A stretch of 64,000 nt of DNA from Mariniblastus fucicola (GCF_008087665.1 NZ_CP042912.1:5828001-5892000); one strand, 5' to 3'; shown: positions 1-8,524, numbered from the stretch's first letter. Numbers and translations: made by a program. The notes: generated by a model from the letters alone, not told the origin.

Positions 1-1860
1 CGCGACATGAGGCCCGGACTCACCAGCGTCGGAATTCTCATTGAATTTGGACATCACCGTTTGCACCAACGGCCTGCCATCGGGCTGATCGGGGAACTGA
101 GTATTCACCTCCGCCGCAGCCTTGTTGATGTGTCGCACGATCGCTTCTGTTTTCGCCAGCGGCGTTCCCTGCGGCATCAGGATTCTGGCTTGAACCATGT
201 CACCTTCGAGATTGGGGAACGGAATGAAGTTCACCAATCCACCCGCGACCACGGCCAAGGCGAGAATGAAGGTTGCGATGGACAATCCGATCGAGAGAAA
301 ACGCCACTCGATCGCCCAGTCGATCAGCCGGCCAAACACGCTTTCGCGAACCCAATCAACCGCACGGTCGATCCTCGCGCGAAAGCCTTCTTTCTTTTCA
401 ACGTCGTTGTCGTTCAGCGAATGCCCAAGGTGAGCGGGCAGAATCAGAAACGCTTCGACCAGGCTGATGACCAACGTCGTCAACAGGACGATCGGGATCA
501 GCCGCAGTACTTTTCCGATTTGGCCTTCGAGCGCAAACAGCGGGCCAAGCACGCAGCAGGTTGTCAGGAAAGACGAAACCACGCCGCCAGCAACTTCGGT
601 GACTCCATCGACGGCCGCGCGCATCGAGTTCTTGCCAAGCGAAACATGTCGAGCAATGTTTTCCGCGATCACGATTCCGTCGTCCATCAAGATTCCGGTC
701 GCCATCAGAATCGCGACCGAGGACATCATGTTGAGGCTTTGGCCCAACAGCGGCAGCATGAAAAACGCGCCCATGAACGAGACGGGTAAGCTCATCACGA
801 CCCAGAACGACAGCCGTACGTTGAAGAAAATCCACATCACCAGGAAAACCAAAACGATGCCTTGCCACGCGTTCTTGGCCAGCAAAGTCAATCGCTGCAT
901 GATCAGATCGGAGAAATCGTCGGTGATCGCGATGCGCAGCTTTGGCTGACGTTGGCGTTCGGCTTCCACGAATTCGCGAACCACTTCAGCGATCGTTGTC
1001 GTGTCTTGGGAGCGAGTTTTGTTGACCTGAATGATTCCGGCTCGCTTGCCATCGAGCCACGCTTGCTGCTCCGCATCCGCGAAACCGTCGACCACGCGAC
1101 CGATGTCACGAACGCGAATTTCAGCAAGGCCCGCCACGCCGTGAATCACAATGTCTTCAATGTCTTGCGGACTCTGTTTCTGCTCGACCAACCGCAACAG
1201 CAAATCTTCCTCTCGCGATTCGATCATGCCGACCGGAACATCCAGGTTCTGGCTTCTTACGGATTCCGCGACCATCTGGGCAGACAGACCAAGACGCTGC
1301 AGCGCATCGACATCCAACTCCAAACGAAGTTGACGATCCGAAAAGCCCTGAATCTCAACCAGCGAAACGCCCGGCAGTCTTTGAAGCCGCTGTTTGAACG
1401 TTTCGCAATAGTCTTTCAACGAGTCCTCATCGATGGGCCCGGTTACCGCGATCGTCATCACCGCATCGGCGCGATTTAACTCGGAAACGATCAGGTCTTC
1501 GGCTCCGGCGGGAAAGTCAGAAATCGATTCAACTTCCGTTTCGATGTCGCTAATCGCGGTGGCAACATCGGCACCTTCTTCGATCTCGACCACGACCGAT
1601 GCCATGCCTTCCTGAGCCGTCGAGGTGACTTTCTTGACGTTCTGAACACCATCGATTGCGTCTTCGATCAGCAAGCAGATGCCTTGTTCGACGTCTTCGG
1701 CAGAAGCGCCGCGATACGTCATCGAGACCTGAACTTCTGAGCTATCGAATCGCGGAAAGGTTTCTTTTTGCAGCCGCGGGATCGCGTAAATGCCCAAACC
1801 GATGAAGGTCAGCATCAGCACGTTGGCCAGCGTTCGGTGGTTTACAAATCTGTCAAGCAC
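1..1860 (-). CDS. RND family efflux permease (partial, C-terminal part beyond window)
   Basis: This is an inner-membrane proton-driven exporter subunit of the AcrB/MdtB (HAE1-like) type. About 620 N-terminal residues are visible and the rest lies beyond base 1. The translation begins with a family-typical first segment (FVNHRTLANVLMLTF). It continues through the porter domain and then the TM block with GILMDDGIVIAENI, which carries the paired Asp of the TM4 proton relay. The gene follows its membrane-fusion partner directly and in the same reading frame after that gene's TAG stop. No in-frame ATG lies between the TAG and the conserved region. GTG at 1860 is my preferred start; ATT (1875) and CTG (1866) are other non-ATG possibilities. 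The family is secure; the substrate cannot be told. Confidence 0.9.
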   Translation of the reverse strand, partial: MLDRFVNHRTLANVLMLTFIGLGIYAIPRLQKETFPRFDSSEVQVSMTYRGASAEDVEQGICLLIEDAIDGVQNVKKVTSTAQEGMASVVVEIEEGADVATAISDIETEVESISDFPAGAEDLIVSELNRADAVMTIAVTGPIDEDSLKDYCETFKQRLQRLPGVSLVEIQGFSDRQLRLELDVDALQRLGLSAQMVAESVRSQNLDVPVGMIESREEDLLLRLVEQKQSPQDIEDIVIHGVAGLAEIRVRDIGRVVDGFADAEQQAWLDGKRAGIIQVNKTRSQDTTTIAEVVREFVEAERQRQPKLRIAITDDFSDLIMQRLTLLAKNAWQGIVLVFLVMWIFFNVRLSFWVVMSLPVSFMGAFFMLPLLGQSLNMMSSVAILMATGILMDDGIVIAENIARHVSLGKNSMRAAVDGVTEVAGGVVSSFLTTCCVLGPLFALEGQIGKVLRLIPIVLLTTLVISLVEAFLILPAHLGHSLNDNDVEKKEGFRARIDRAVDWVRESVFGRLIDWAIEWRFLSIGLSIATFILALAVVAGGLVNFIPFPNLEGDMVQARILMPQGTPLAKTEAIVRHINKAAAEVNTQFPDQPDGRPLVQTVMSKFNENSDAGESGPHVA

Positions 1861-1917
1861 AACCAGTTTCCCAATGATGGAGTTGTCTTCGCGATCGGCT
1901 GCAGCGAAGAAAAAAGA

Positions 1918-3375
1918 CTATTCCTGAGCCGCGGCCTGAGTTGCATTCCGCGTATCGCCAGCCACGTCGGCTTGTGATTCATCCTGATTCGGATTCGCCA
2001 CGGGAATGTCGGCAGCAACGGATGCGACGAGGCTTTCCGCCACTCCGGGAGCGTCGATCGGGTCCACCAGCATTCCAATGATTGCCGGCGACGGATTCGC
2101 AATCACCAGCTTTTCGCCGCCATCGAGTCCTGACGCGACAACCGCGTAGTCATCTTGAGTGAACGTCAGCTCAACGGCACGTTTCTCCAGCCGATTCTGG
2201 TCGTCCACCAGGAACACCGAGCCGTTGCGAATCGCGCTTCGAGGAACGACAACCTGATCGGGAAGCGTCTTTCCGTAGACATCGATATCGCAAAACGCTC
2301 CTTCGAGCAGCGGAGGCTTGAGAACCTTCTGCTCCATCGGCGGTCGGTTCTGCACGCCGATCACAAACCCAACCATTTTTGTCTGAGCATCGACGACTTC
2401 ACGCACTCGCAGAAACTGCCCCGGATAAGTCACTGTGCTTTCCAGACCAGCGACTTTGACCGACGCATCAAACGAAAACAGCCGGCGAAAATCTTCCTGG
2501 CTGAACTCCTTCGGCGGAGGCACGCCATCCGTCTGCGCAACGAACAAACGATGGATATCCTGCAATGCCAACTGGGCTTCGATCTCGACCTCCGCATCGC
2601 TGTAGCCATGGAACAGCGTCTCACCAATGCCAACGAACTGACCGACTTCCAGTTGAACTTCGCCGACGCGCATCCGAAACGGCGCGGTGATTTTTGTTCT
2701 TTCGATGTCCCGTTTTGCCTGTTCGATTTGAGCTGCCGATTGGCGTTTGGCAGCCTGCAGTGCTTTAATCTGCGGTGCGACAAGGGCGATGTTGTTCTTC
2801 AGCTGCTGAACGGCTTTTTGCTGACTTAGCAATTCACGACGCTTCTGATCGACTTCCGATCTTGAGCCCGCACGTTGCGAATACAGCTGCTCCTCACGAT
2901 CGTACTCGCGTTGCATGATCGTCAGGACTTCGTTCTCGAGTTCGAGATTCTTTTCGTCGTTCTTGACGGACTGTTCGAGGCGTTGAATTTCTGCGTCTTG
3001 CTGTTCAATCGCAGCGTTGAGCTCTGTAACTTGCGAGCGATAGTCGGAGTCATCGATCTCCAGCAAGACTTCACCAGCCGCGATCCTCGAACCGGGTCGC
3101 AGCTCGGCATGGATTTTATTGATTCGCCCTTCGACCTGAGTGACCGCTCTCCATGATCGTGCAAACTTCGCCGTTCCGAACCCGCTGACCTTGGGCCTGA
3201 CGGCGGATCGCGGAATTGAAATGGTTTCCAAAACGCGCGCCAATTCCTGCTCCGTCTGCTTCTGCAACGGCGGCGAATTTTTGACCAGCCACAGGTAGGC
3301 TCCGACGGCCAAAACGATCGGCGGGATCACCATCAATCGTTTTCCCCAGGTTTTCCATATTCGTTTTAGCGACAT
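1918..3375 (-). CDS. RND efflux membrane fusion protein (periplasmic adaptor)
   Basis: This 485-residue HlyD/AcrA-type adaptor should link the adjacent RND permease to an outer-membrane channel. An N-terminal basic stretch and one membrane anchor (about residues 15-30) come first. A lipoyl/barrel half follows (GSRIAAGEVLLEIDDSDY), then a long coiled-coil hairpin rich in Glu, Gln and Arg (about 115-215). The second lipoyl half comes next (ITAPFRMRVGEVQLEVGQFV), and beta-barrel and membrane-proximal domains complete the protein. The Ala/Gln-rich C-terminus ends at TAG (1918-1920), right before the permease. No TolC-like gene is visible beside the pair. The 5' flank carries the direct repeat described separately, so the promoter may lie in or beyond repeat DNA. 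Confidence 0.92.
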   Translation of the reverse strand: MSLKRIWKTWGKRLMVIPPIVLAVGAYLWLVKNSPPLQKQTEQELARVLETISIPRSAVRPKVSGFGTAKFARSWRAVTQVEGRINKIHAELRPGSRIAAGEVLLEIDDSDYRSQVTELNAAIEQQDAEIQRLEQSVKNDEKNLELENEVLTIMQREYDREEQLYSQRAGSRSEVDQKRRELLSQQKAVQQLKNNIALVAPQIKALQAAKRQSAAQIEQAKRDIERTKITAPFRMRVGEVQLEVGQFVGIGETLFHGYSDAEVEIEAQLALQDIHRLFVAQTDGVPPPKEFSQEDFRRLFSFDASVKVAGLESTVTYPGQFLRVREVVDAQTKMVGFVIGVQNRPPMEQKVLKPPLLEGAFCDIDVYGKTLPDQVVVPRSAIRNGSVFLVDDQNRLEKRAVELTFTQDDYAVVASGLDGGEKLVIANPSPAIIGMLVDPIDAPGVAESLVASVAADIPVANPNQDESQADVAGDTRNATQAAAQE

Positions 3376-3401
3376 CCACAGCTCTTTCTCAACAGGAAAC
3401 T

Positions 3402-3640
3402 ACACGTTCGCTGCAAATTAATCTTCCGATTTGACCGAACGTCCACTGAATTCAACCGGCCAGAAAACCTGAAGTACCACATAATTTGTAGACAGCCGGA
3501 GCAATTCCCCGACTTCGACGCTTCGCCGCTCAAATTGCGAGGGAAAAATTTGGAAGAGCTGGCTGGCGCCCTGACGAATACAGCAACTCGGGCGATTGCT
3601 GGTCGAGCTTCGCTTGAAAAAGTACGCGTTCGTCCATGCT
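3402..3640 (+). repeat. Imperfect direct repeat, copy 1 (left of the BlaI/M56 pair)
   Basis: This stretch matches 6065-6300 at a constant offset of about 2663 bases. The core at about 3418-3505 is nearly identical, with about two substitutions by eye over the first 85 bases. The rest is recognisably related but diverged, with small indels. Copy 1 overlaps the 3' end of a transposase remnant on the minus strand, and related peptide pieces (ERVLF, QSPELL, SPAVYKLCGTSGFLAG-like) can be read from both copies. It may be a degenerate genomic repeat associated with RAYT elements. Confidence 0.85.
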
Positions 3641-3957
3641 CGTTGCCCTCAAACTGTTTTCCTGGCAAAAAGAAAAGAGGATACTGCTCAGTGTTCGAGG
3701 CCGTTGGATCGGCCAATGCGATACAAGAAAGTCATCGTCGAGATTCAGGGCACGCAACAAGCTGCCGTACTTCCAATCTTCTGCTTGCTCTACCAAGTTC
3801 GCTTCAAGTGCATGGCGTTCTACGTAGCGAAGCACGGCAAGCAAGTATTCATCTTCTTCGATCGGGAATGTCTTGAACCGTCCTTGATAGTGATGCCCGA
3901 CTCCTTCGGTGTGGTAACGGTATTTGAGGCATCTGCGGATTCTAGCGTACCGTGTTT
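3530..3957 (-). pseudogene. Remnant of a REP-associated tyrosine transposase (RAYT, Y1_Tnp family)
   Basis: The minus-strand translation carries a characteristic RAYT C-terminal block: YHTEGVGHHYQGRFKTFPI, then RYVERHALEANLVEQAEDW. In the family this surrounds the catalytic Tyr helix. The N-terminal half, including the HUH metal-binding motif, is missing. After the AEDWKYGSLLRA segment the frame runs on into low-similarity sequence and the repeat. Upstream (about 3970-3990) lies a short tandem GACCTGTCC GACCTGTCC. The fragment is therefore a decayed single-copy element rather than a working transposase. Its position between an efflux operon and the BlaI/M56 cassette marks the stretch as a site of past rearrangement. 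Confidence 0.75.
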
Positions 3958-4050
3958 CACGTAAAAAAGACCTGTCCGACCTGTCCCTTTTCTCTCCCCC
4001 GATTTTTGTTCGCCATATCTTTCAGAACCATCCCGTTTCAAGGTTGAACT

Positions 4051-4080
4051 GGCTACAACTGTAGCCATAATGGCTACACA
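4051..4080. promoter_or_regulatory. Palindromic operator for the BlaI-type repressor
   Basis: A perfect inverted repeat, GGCTACA-AC-TGTAGCC, occupies 4051-4066. A second half-site, GGCTACA, follows at 4072-4078. The TACA-N2-TGTA core matches the known BlaI/MecI operator pattern. It ends about 33 bases before the repressor ATG (4100), where promoter overlap would allow autoregulation. The palindrome is seen directly; binding by the downstream gene product is inferred. Confidence 0.75.
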
Positions 4081-4099
4081 CGTATGGCAAGGTTGATTG

Positions 4100-4501
4100 A
4101 TGACGCAAAAAAAACAACTCGACCCTCTGTCTGACAAGCAGCGGGAAATCATGGATATCGTCTGGGAACTTGGTGAAGCTTCGGTGTTTGAAGTTCGCGA
4201 AGAATTACTCAAGCGACGGCAGGTGGCGCGGAACACGGTTCGAACGATGATGGAACGGTTGGAAGAAAAGGGATGGCTGAGATTTCGAGTCATCGGACGA
4301 ACCCATTTCTATGCTGCGCTGATCCCGAGAGAAGTTAATTTGGGCCGTAGGGTCATGGACTTAGTTAATAAGATTTGCGGAGGAAGCCCAGCCAACCTTA
4401 TGTCGGCGCTGATCAACCATGGTGATCTTTCCGAAGCAGAAATCGAACGAATTGAAAAATTGCTTGCTGAGGCCAAGAGGGACATGGAGCGAAAGAAATG
4501 A
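4100..4501 (+). CDS. BlaI/MecI/CopY family transcriptional repressor
   Basis: This 133-residue winged-helix repressor has the family-typical opening (LSDKQREIMDIVWELGEASVFEV). A recognition helix follows (NTVRTMMERLEEKGWL), and the C-terminus is a charged dimerisation helix. Family members dimerise on TACA/TGTA palindromes and are cleaved when a membrane protease partner senses a signal. Such an operator lies just upstream at 4051-4066. ATG at 4100 is preferred over the TTG one codon earlier, with AAGG about eight bases upstream. The stop overlaps the M56 gene by four bases (ATGA), so the two are translationally coupled. Function is confident at family level; the inducing signal is unknown. 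Confidence 0.93.
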   Translation: MTQKKQLDPLSDKQREIMDIVWELGEASVFEVREELLKRRQVARNTVRTMMERLEEKGWLRFRVIGRTHFYAALIPREVNLGRRVMDLVNKICGGSPANLMSALINHGDLSEAEIERIEKLLAEAKRDMERKK

Positions 4502-6030
4502 ATATGCTTCCCTCCCTGCTCAACGACCCTGCTCTCAGTTGTTGCCTGGCAGCCACAATGGTCAGCTTGGCCTCGCTCTGCGGAAGCGCGGCTCTGAAGT
4601 ATCGAGCCGCGTTAAATGGCAGTCTGCTACTGTCATCGCTAATAATAATCGTGCTTTGTCCGGCAATGGTCTACGGAGTATTTTTCAGCGGGTTTCGTTT
4701 GAGAATTTCCCATACCACTCCAGTGGTGGCCCCGGAATCGGTTGCTCCCAGCACGTCCATCTCAGCGTCAAGTCCTGCCATCGATTCGCCTGTTGAATTG
4801 TCCGCGTTGAGCGATCAGCTATTGCTTGAAGAAGCCCACATTCGCCCACCCCCTCGATCGAAGCAACCGGTGCTCTTTGGTTATTTACGCTGGAATCCAA
4901 TAGGGCGGTTATTGCTGGGACTTTGGGTGGGCGGTAGTTGCGTTGGACTTGTAAAGATCATCCGCACCCTTTGCGGCACGAAAGCAATCATTGATCGATC
5001 GCAACCGTTCGTTGATGGCGAGCTGGAAAAAGTAAAAAAACAAGCCGGCCAACAGCTTGGTTTAAAACAGTTTCCGCTAGTGAGAAGTTCCGAACATGTT
5101 GCTGGGCCGGTCGTTGTTGGCGTTCATTCGCCGGTTATTCTTTTTCCTCCTCGGTTTGCGAAAGCACTTACATCCGAGCAGTTACTACATGTGCTTGTCC
5201 ATGAAGCAGCACATGTTAAGAATCGCGACAATGCGATTCGCCTGATTCAACAAATAGCGGTAATGATCTGGTGGTGGCACCCTGCTGTGCATTTGCTGGT
5301 CTCGCAGCTTTCTCTGGCCCGAGAGCAAATTTGCGACAACGCGGTCCTCAACGAGATTGATGCCGTCACTTACGGAGAAACGCTGTTAAAGGTTGCCGTT
5401 GGCGTTTCAACACAAATTCGCCCCACGCTTGGCTCCGCGTTGTTCGGTTCGAAGCAGACGCTGGAGCGACGTGTTCAGTATTTCCTTAATCCTCGGAGAA
5501 GTCAGATGACTCACACCAATCCATTCGCTGTTCCGATGTTTGTGTTGTTGCTTTTTGGTGCGACACTTGTCGTCACGGCGACACGAATTGAAGCCCAAGA
5601 ATCATCGCTGCCGAAGCAGGCGGTGGCGGAATCATCGAAAACGATCCTGGCTCCCAAGTCCTCTGGCAGCGAACTGTCACCGACAATTGCGGCGAAAACG
5701 ACTCGCGAAGTGGTATTCGAAGTTCGCGGGATTTCTTGTGTATCCAGGTTTACCGATTCGCTAAAAGAACACATCGTTCAACTGATGGACGGCGTTGAGG
5801 GCTGCCGTTTTGCTTACTTACCTGAAAAGGAAAACGAGACCAAGGAAACGATTTCCGATCCCAAATCAACCGGTTTTCCGTTTGGCGGCACGGGCAGATT
5901 GACTTTTCAAGTCCAGGCCGAGTTCGACGATCGTTTGCTAGTGAAACGACTTATTGATTCGCCATACTACAACACATCGTCTTGGGTCTGGGTGCGCCGC
6001 AACAAACTGTCAGATTTTGAATCACCGTAA
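4498..6030 (+). CDS. M56 (BlaR1-type) membrane metalloprotease with atypical C-terminal sensor
   Basis: This 510-residue inner-membrane zinc protease is the likely anti-repressor of the BlaI-type protein it overlaps. TM segments occupy about 10-65 and 130-155. The zinc motif HEAAH is at 235-239, followed by a WWWHP membrane segment and EQICDNA (about 276-282), the usual third-ligand region. A further TM lies at about 340-365. Classical BlaR1 ends in a penicillin-binding domain. Here the exported part is a linker plus about 105 residues opening VVFEVRGISCVSRF with a helix to a second Cys (GVEGC). That resembles a degenerate HMA (heavy-metal-associated) fold, so a metal or redox cue is possible but unproven. 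The cassette lies between two copies of a direct repeat. Confidence 0.9.
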   Translation: MNMLPSLLNDPALSCCLAATMVSLASLCGSAALKYRAALNGSLLLSSLIIIVLCPAMVYGVFFSGFRLRISHTTPVVAPESVAPSTSISASSPAIDSPVELSALSDQLLLEEAHIRPPPRSKQPVLFGYLRWNPIGRLLLGLWVGGSCVGLVKIIRTLCGTKAIIDRSQPFVDGELEKVKKQAGQQLGLKQFPLVRSSEHVAGPVVVGVHSPVILFPPRFAKALTSEQLLHVLVHEAAHVKNRDNAIRLIQQIAVMIWWWHPAVHLLVSQLSLAREQICDNAVLNEIDAVTYGETLLKVAVGVSTQIRPTLGSALFGSKQTLERRVQYFLNPRRSQMTHTNPFAVPMFVLLLFGATLVVTATRIEAQESSLPKQAVAESSKTILAPKSSGSELSPTIAAKTTREVVFEVRGISCVSRFTDSLKEHIVQLMDGVEGCRFAYLPEKENETKETISDPKSTGFPFGGTGRLTFQVQAEFDDRLLVKRLIDSPYYNTSSWVWVRRNKLSDFESP

Positions 6031-6064
6031 TCGGCTTTCTTTGGGCAAAGAAACGGGGGCAAGG

Positions 6065-6300
6065 TCACATTCGCTCTGCGTTAATCTACCGATTTGACCG
6101 AACATCCACTGAATTCAACCGGCCAGAAAACCTGAAGTACCACATAATTTGTAGACAGCCGGAGCAATCTCCCGATACTGACGCTTGGCCGTTCCAATTG
6201 CGCCGGAGAAGTGTGAAAGAACGGACCGATGGCTTGGCGAAAATAGCAACTCGGGCGATTCCTGCTGGCGATTTGTAAGAAAAAGCACGCGTTCGTGCGC
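6065..6300 (+). repeat. Imperfect direct repeat, copy 2 (right of the BlaI/M56 pair)
   Basis: This is the partner of 3402-3640 in the same orientation. The core at about 6081-6168 is almost identical to copy 1, and the region to about 6300 is diverged. The transposase block that adjoins copy 1 is absent here. No gene is supported in 6031-6453; the short open frames are not conserved between the two copies. The pair could allow loss or gain of the intervening 2.6 kb by recombination. Confidence 0.85.
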
Positions 6301-6453
6301 GTTGTGCTCAAACCGACATTCGTGCCAGTGAGAAATTCTGCGAAAGGTTTGGAAATTCCTGATCCGGATTTCGGGCAACTTCGTATTGAAAGTAGGGAGC
6401 AATTCAAGCTTGCTTTCTGTTGTAACCGATGGCTTTTTGACAGGTGAAATTAG

Positions 6454-6795
6454 ATGAAATTTTTCCTTAACGACAAACAGAGGCTTCTTGGTGAAGCAGC
6501 AATCGAACGCGCCGAGAATCGCGTCTATGCCGCTTTCTCGAAGTACGGTGACTCAGTGAAGTCGATTGAGATCACGGTTCAGGATGTAAACGGCCCGCGA
6601 GGCGGAGTCGACAAAGTATGTCGCGTCCTCGTACGTCTTCGAAGGAGGAAAGACATCGTCGTGACTGTGAACGATGCTTCCGTCTCCAAAATCATTCCGG
6701 CCGCAATCGAGCGCGCTGCCCGGTCCGTTGGTCGACAGGTCAATCGCCGTGAGTATCGTATCCAGCCTACCGGTAGGCTTGCTCTGAAAGCCTGA
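6454..6795 (+). CDS. HPF/RaiA-like ribosome hibernation (S30AE) family protein
   Basis: This 113-residue single-domain protein resembles the ribosomal S30AE fold: beta-alpha-beta-beta-beta-alpha, with basic surface and YAAFSKYGDSVKSIEITVQDVNGPRGGVDK in the centre. Family members bind the 30S decoding region and silence or dimerise ribosomes in starvation or stress. It is short-form size, lacking the C-terminal dimerisation domain of long HPF. An intrinsic terminator follows within 40 bases, so it is probably a single-gene transcript. HtrA and Hsp20 lie next to it on the other strand, in keeping with a stress context. The match is by overall pattern, without a single diagnostic motif. Confidence 0.7.
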   Translation: MKFFLNDKQRLLGEAAIERAENRVYAAFSKYGDSVKSIEITVQDVNGPRGGVDKVCRVLVRLRRRKDIVVTVNDASVSKIIPAAIERAARSVGRQVNRREYRIQPTGRLALKA

Positions 6796-6832
6796 CTGAA
6801 TTGAAACGTTAACCAGACAGTATCTAAAACGG

Positions 6833-6865
6833 AAAACCACCTTCGGCAACGAAGGTGGTTTTTTC
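6833..6865 (+). terminator. Intrinsic terminator after the HPF-like gene
   Basis: A 13-bp stem, AAAACCACCTTCG / CGAAGGTGGTTTT, closes on a GCAA loop and is followed by a T-run. The stem flanks are A- and T-rich, so it may also act on transcription arriving from htrA on the other strand. Confidence 0.9.
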
Positions 6866-7033
6866 ATTTCGATTCAACGTTTCTGTTTAACGCAGAGTTC
6901 GAGAATCAATCGACTCCCGCAAACAACACTTGGGAGTTCCGGGTGCAAGGCGCGGCAACAAATACCGCGCCATCGAAATTGGATGCACCCTGAGTGACTG
7001 AGACTTTCACCACAGACGGGCTGAACGACCATT

Positions 7034-8524
7034 CTAAGACGACTTCATGAACACGAACTGTGTCGCGCCGTTGCGATGAATCCGCAGTCGGATTCCCTCG
7101 CTCACATCGGATTCGTTGATCGCGGTCGAAAAATCTGACATCGATTCAATCGCGTTTCCATTGATCGACAGGATTAGATCTCCCTGTTGAATCCCGGCTC
7201 TCGCTGACATCGAGTCTGAATCGACTCTCGTCACGACGACTCCTCCGCTAACCGTGATGTCCAATCGATCACGCAATTCCGGAGTTGGCACTTCGACAGA
7301 AAGCCCGACCTTCGAGCCACTGTCAGCTCCAGAACTTTGCCAGCTTGCAAGCTGAGCCTGATCACGAACGCCAAGTTGGACTTGCAAGTTTAAAACTTTG
7401 CCATTGCGAACAATTTCGAGATCTACGGTAGACTCGGGATCGATAGAAGCGACACGGTTGCGTAGACCATTCGAGTTCATCGCGGGTTCCCCGTTGAGCC
7501 GTGTGACGATGTCGCCAGCCAGAAGGCCGCCTTTGTCCGCCGGACCATCGGGAGCAACGTCACCGATTAAAACGCCATCACCCTCGAAGTTGAAACTCGC
7601 AGCCAGGTCATCGTTCAGGTCCTGGATCATGACGCCAAGGTACCCTCGAGAAACTTTGCCGCTGTCCATGATGCTGGTCATCACCTGGTTGGCCATCGAA
7701 GAAGGGATCGCAAATCCGATTCCGTTGAAAGCCCCGTTGCGACTGGCGATGGCAGTATTGATCCCCAGCAGTTCACCTTTGAGGTTCACCAATGGCCCAC
7801 CGCTGTTGCCCGGGTTAATCGCAGCATCGGTTTGGATGAAGTTTTCGTAGTTGGTGATGCCCATGTCATCGCGACCAAGGGCACTGATGATCCCGGAGGT
7901 CACGGTTTGATTGAGTCCGAAGGGGCTACCGACGGCAACCACCCATTCGCCAACTTCCGCCGCATCAGAGTCTGCCCATTTCACTGCTTGCAAACCGCTG
8001 GCGTCAATTTTCAGAACGGCCAGATCCGTTTCCGGATCGCTTCCGATGACTTTTGCGTCATAGCTTCGATCATCGGAGAGCGTGACAGAAATTTTCTCCG
8101 CGCCCTTGATGACATGATGGTTTGTCAGAATGTGACCGCTGCTTTCAACGATTATGCCGCTGCCAAGCCCCTGCTTTCCCGGGATTGTTCGCGGAATTTC
8201 AAAGGACTGGAAATCTCGAAAGATGTCGTCGCCAAAAAATGGACTGATGCCGAAAGGGATTGCGGGAACTTTGAATCCTCGCACCGAGACGTTTTGAGGT
8301 TTGGATTCGGTGCTGATGCTGACGACTGAAGGCCGAAGTGCTTTGGCCACATGCTTGAAAGCATCAGACAGATTGCGAGCGGTCTGGAGTTGCTCAAACG
8401 CCTCGTCAGATTCTTGCGATAGCTGCGAGTAAGCCGCTGTCGATGCGTATTTTGGGTAGATGAATCCGCCCGCCGACAATGTGGCGAGCAGCAACAAAGC
8501 AATTCTAATGTCGAACTGTTTCAC
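7034..8524 (-). CDS. degP: HtrA/DegP-type periplasmic serine protease with two PDZ domains
   Basis: This 496-residue protein has an N-terminal membrane/signal segment (about 6-22), a trypsin-like domain and two PDZ domains (about 275-365 and 400-490). The catalytic triad reads His137 (ILTNHHV), Asp167 (DPETDLAV) and Ser241 (NPGNSGGP), all intact. An F/P-rich loop at about 85-110 fits the LA-loop region of DegP-like proteins. It should degrade or refold damaged envelope proteins. Hsp20 lies upstream on the same strand, 132 bases away, and the two may share heat-stress control, although no regulatory site is obvious. Assignment as HtrA family is firm; DegP versus DegQ/S is not resolved. Confidence 0.95.
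   Translation of the reverse strand: MKQFDIRIALLLLATLSAGGFIYPKYASTAAYSQLSQESDEAFEQLQTARNLSDAFKHVAKALRPSVVSISTESKPQNVSVRGFKVPAIPFGISPFFGDDIFRDFQSFEIPRTIPGKQGLGSGIIVESSGHILTNHHVIKGAEKISVTLSDDRSYDAKVIGSDPETDLAVLKIDASGLQAVKWADSDAAEVGEWVVAVGSPFGLNQTVTSGIISALGRDDMGITNYENFIQTDAAINPGNSGGPLVNLKGELLGINTAIASRNGAFNGIGFAIPSSMANQVMTSIMDSGKVSRGYLGVMIQDLNDDLAASFNFEGDGVLIGDVAPDGPADKGGLLAGDIVTRLNGEPAMNSNGLRNRVASIDPESTVDLEIVRNGKVLNLQVQLGVRDQAQLASWQSSGADSGSKVGLSVEVPTPELRDRLDITVSGGVVVTRVDSDSMSARAGIQQGDLILSINGNAIESMSDFSTAINESDVSEGIRLRIHRNGATQFVFMKSS

Noticed and set aside
4100-6030. Beta-lactam resistance regulator pair (BlaI/BlaR1)
   Set aside because: The families match, but the protease lacks a penicillin-binding sensor and no beta-lactamase or PBP2a gene is adjacent.
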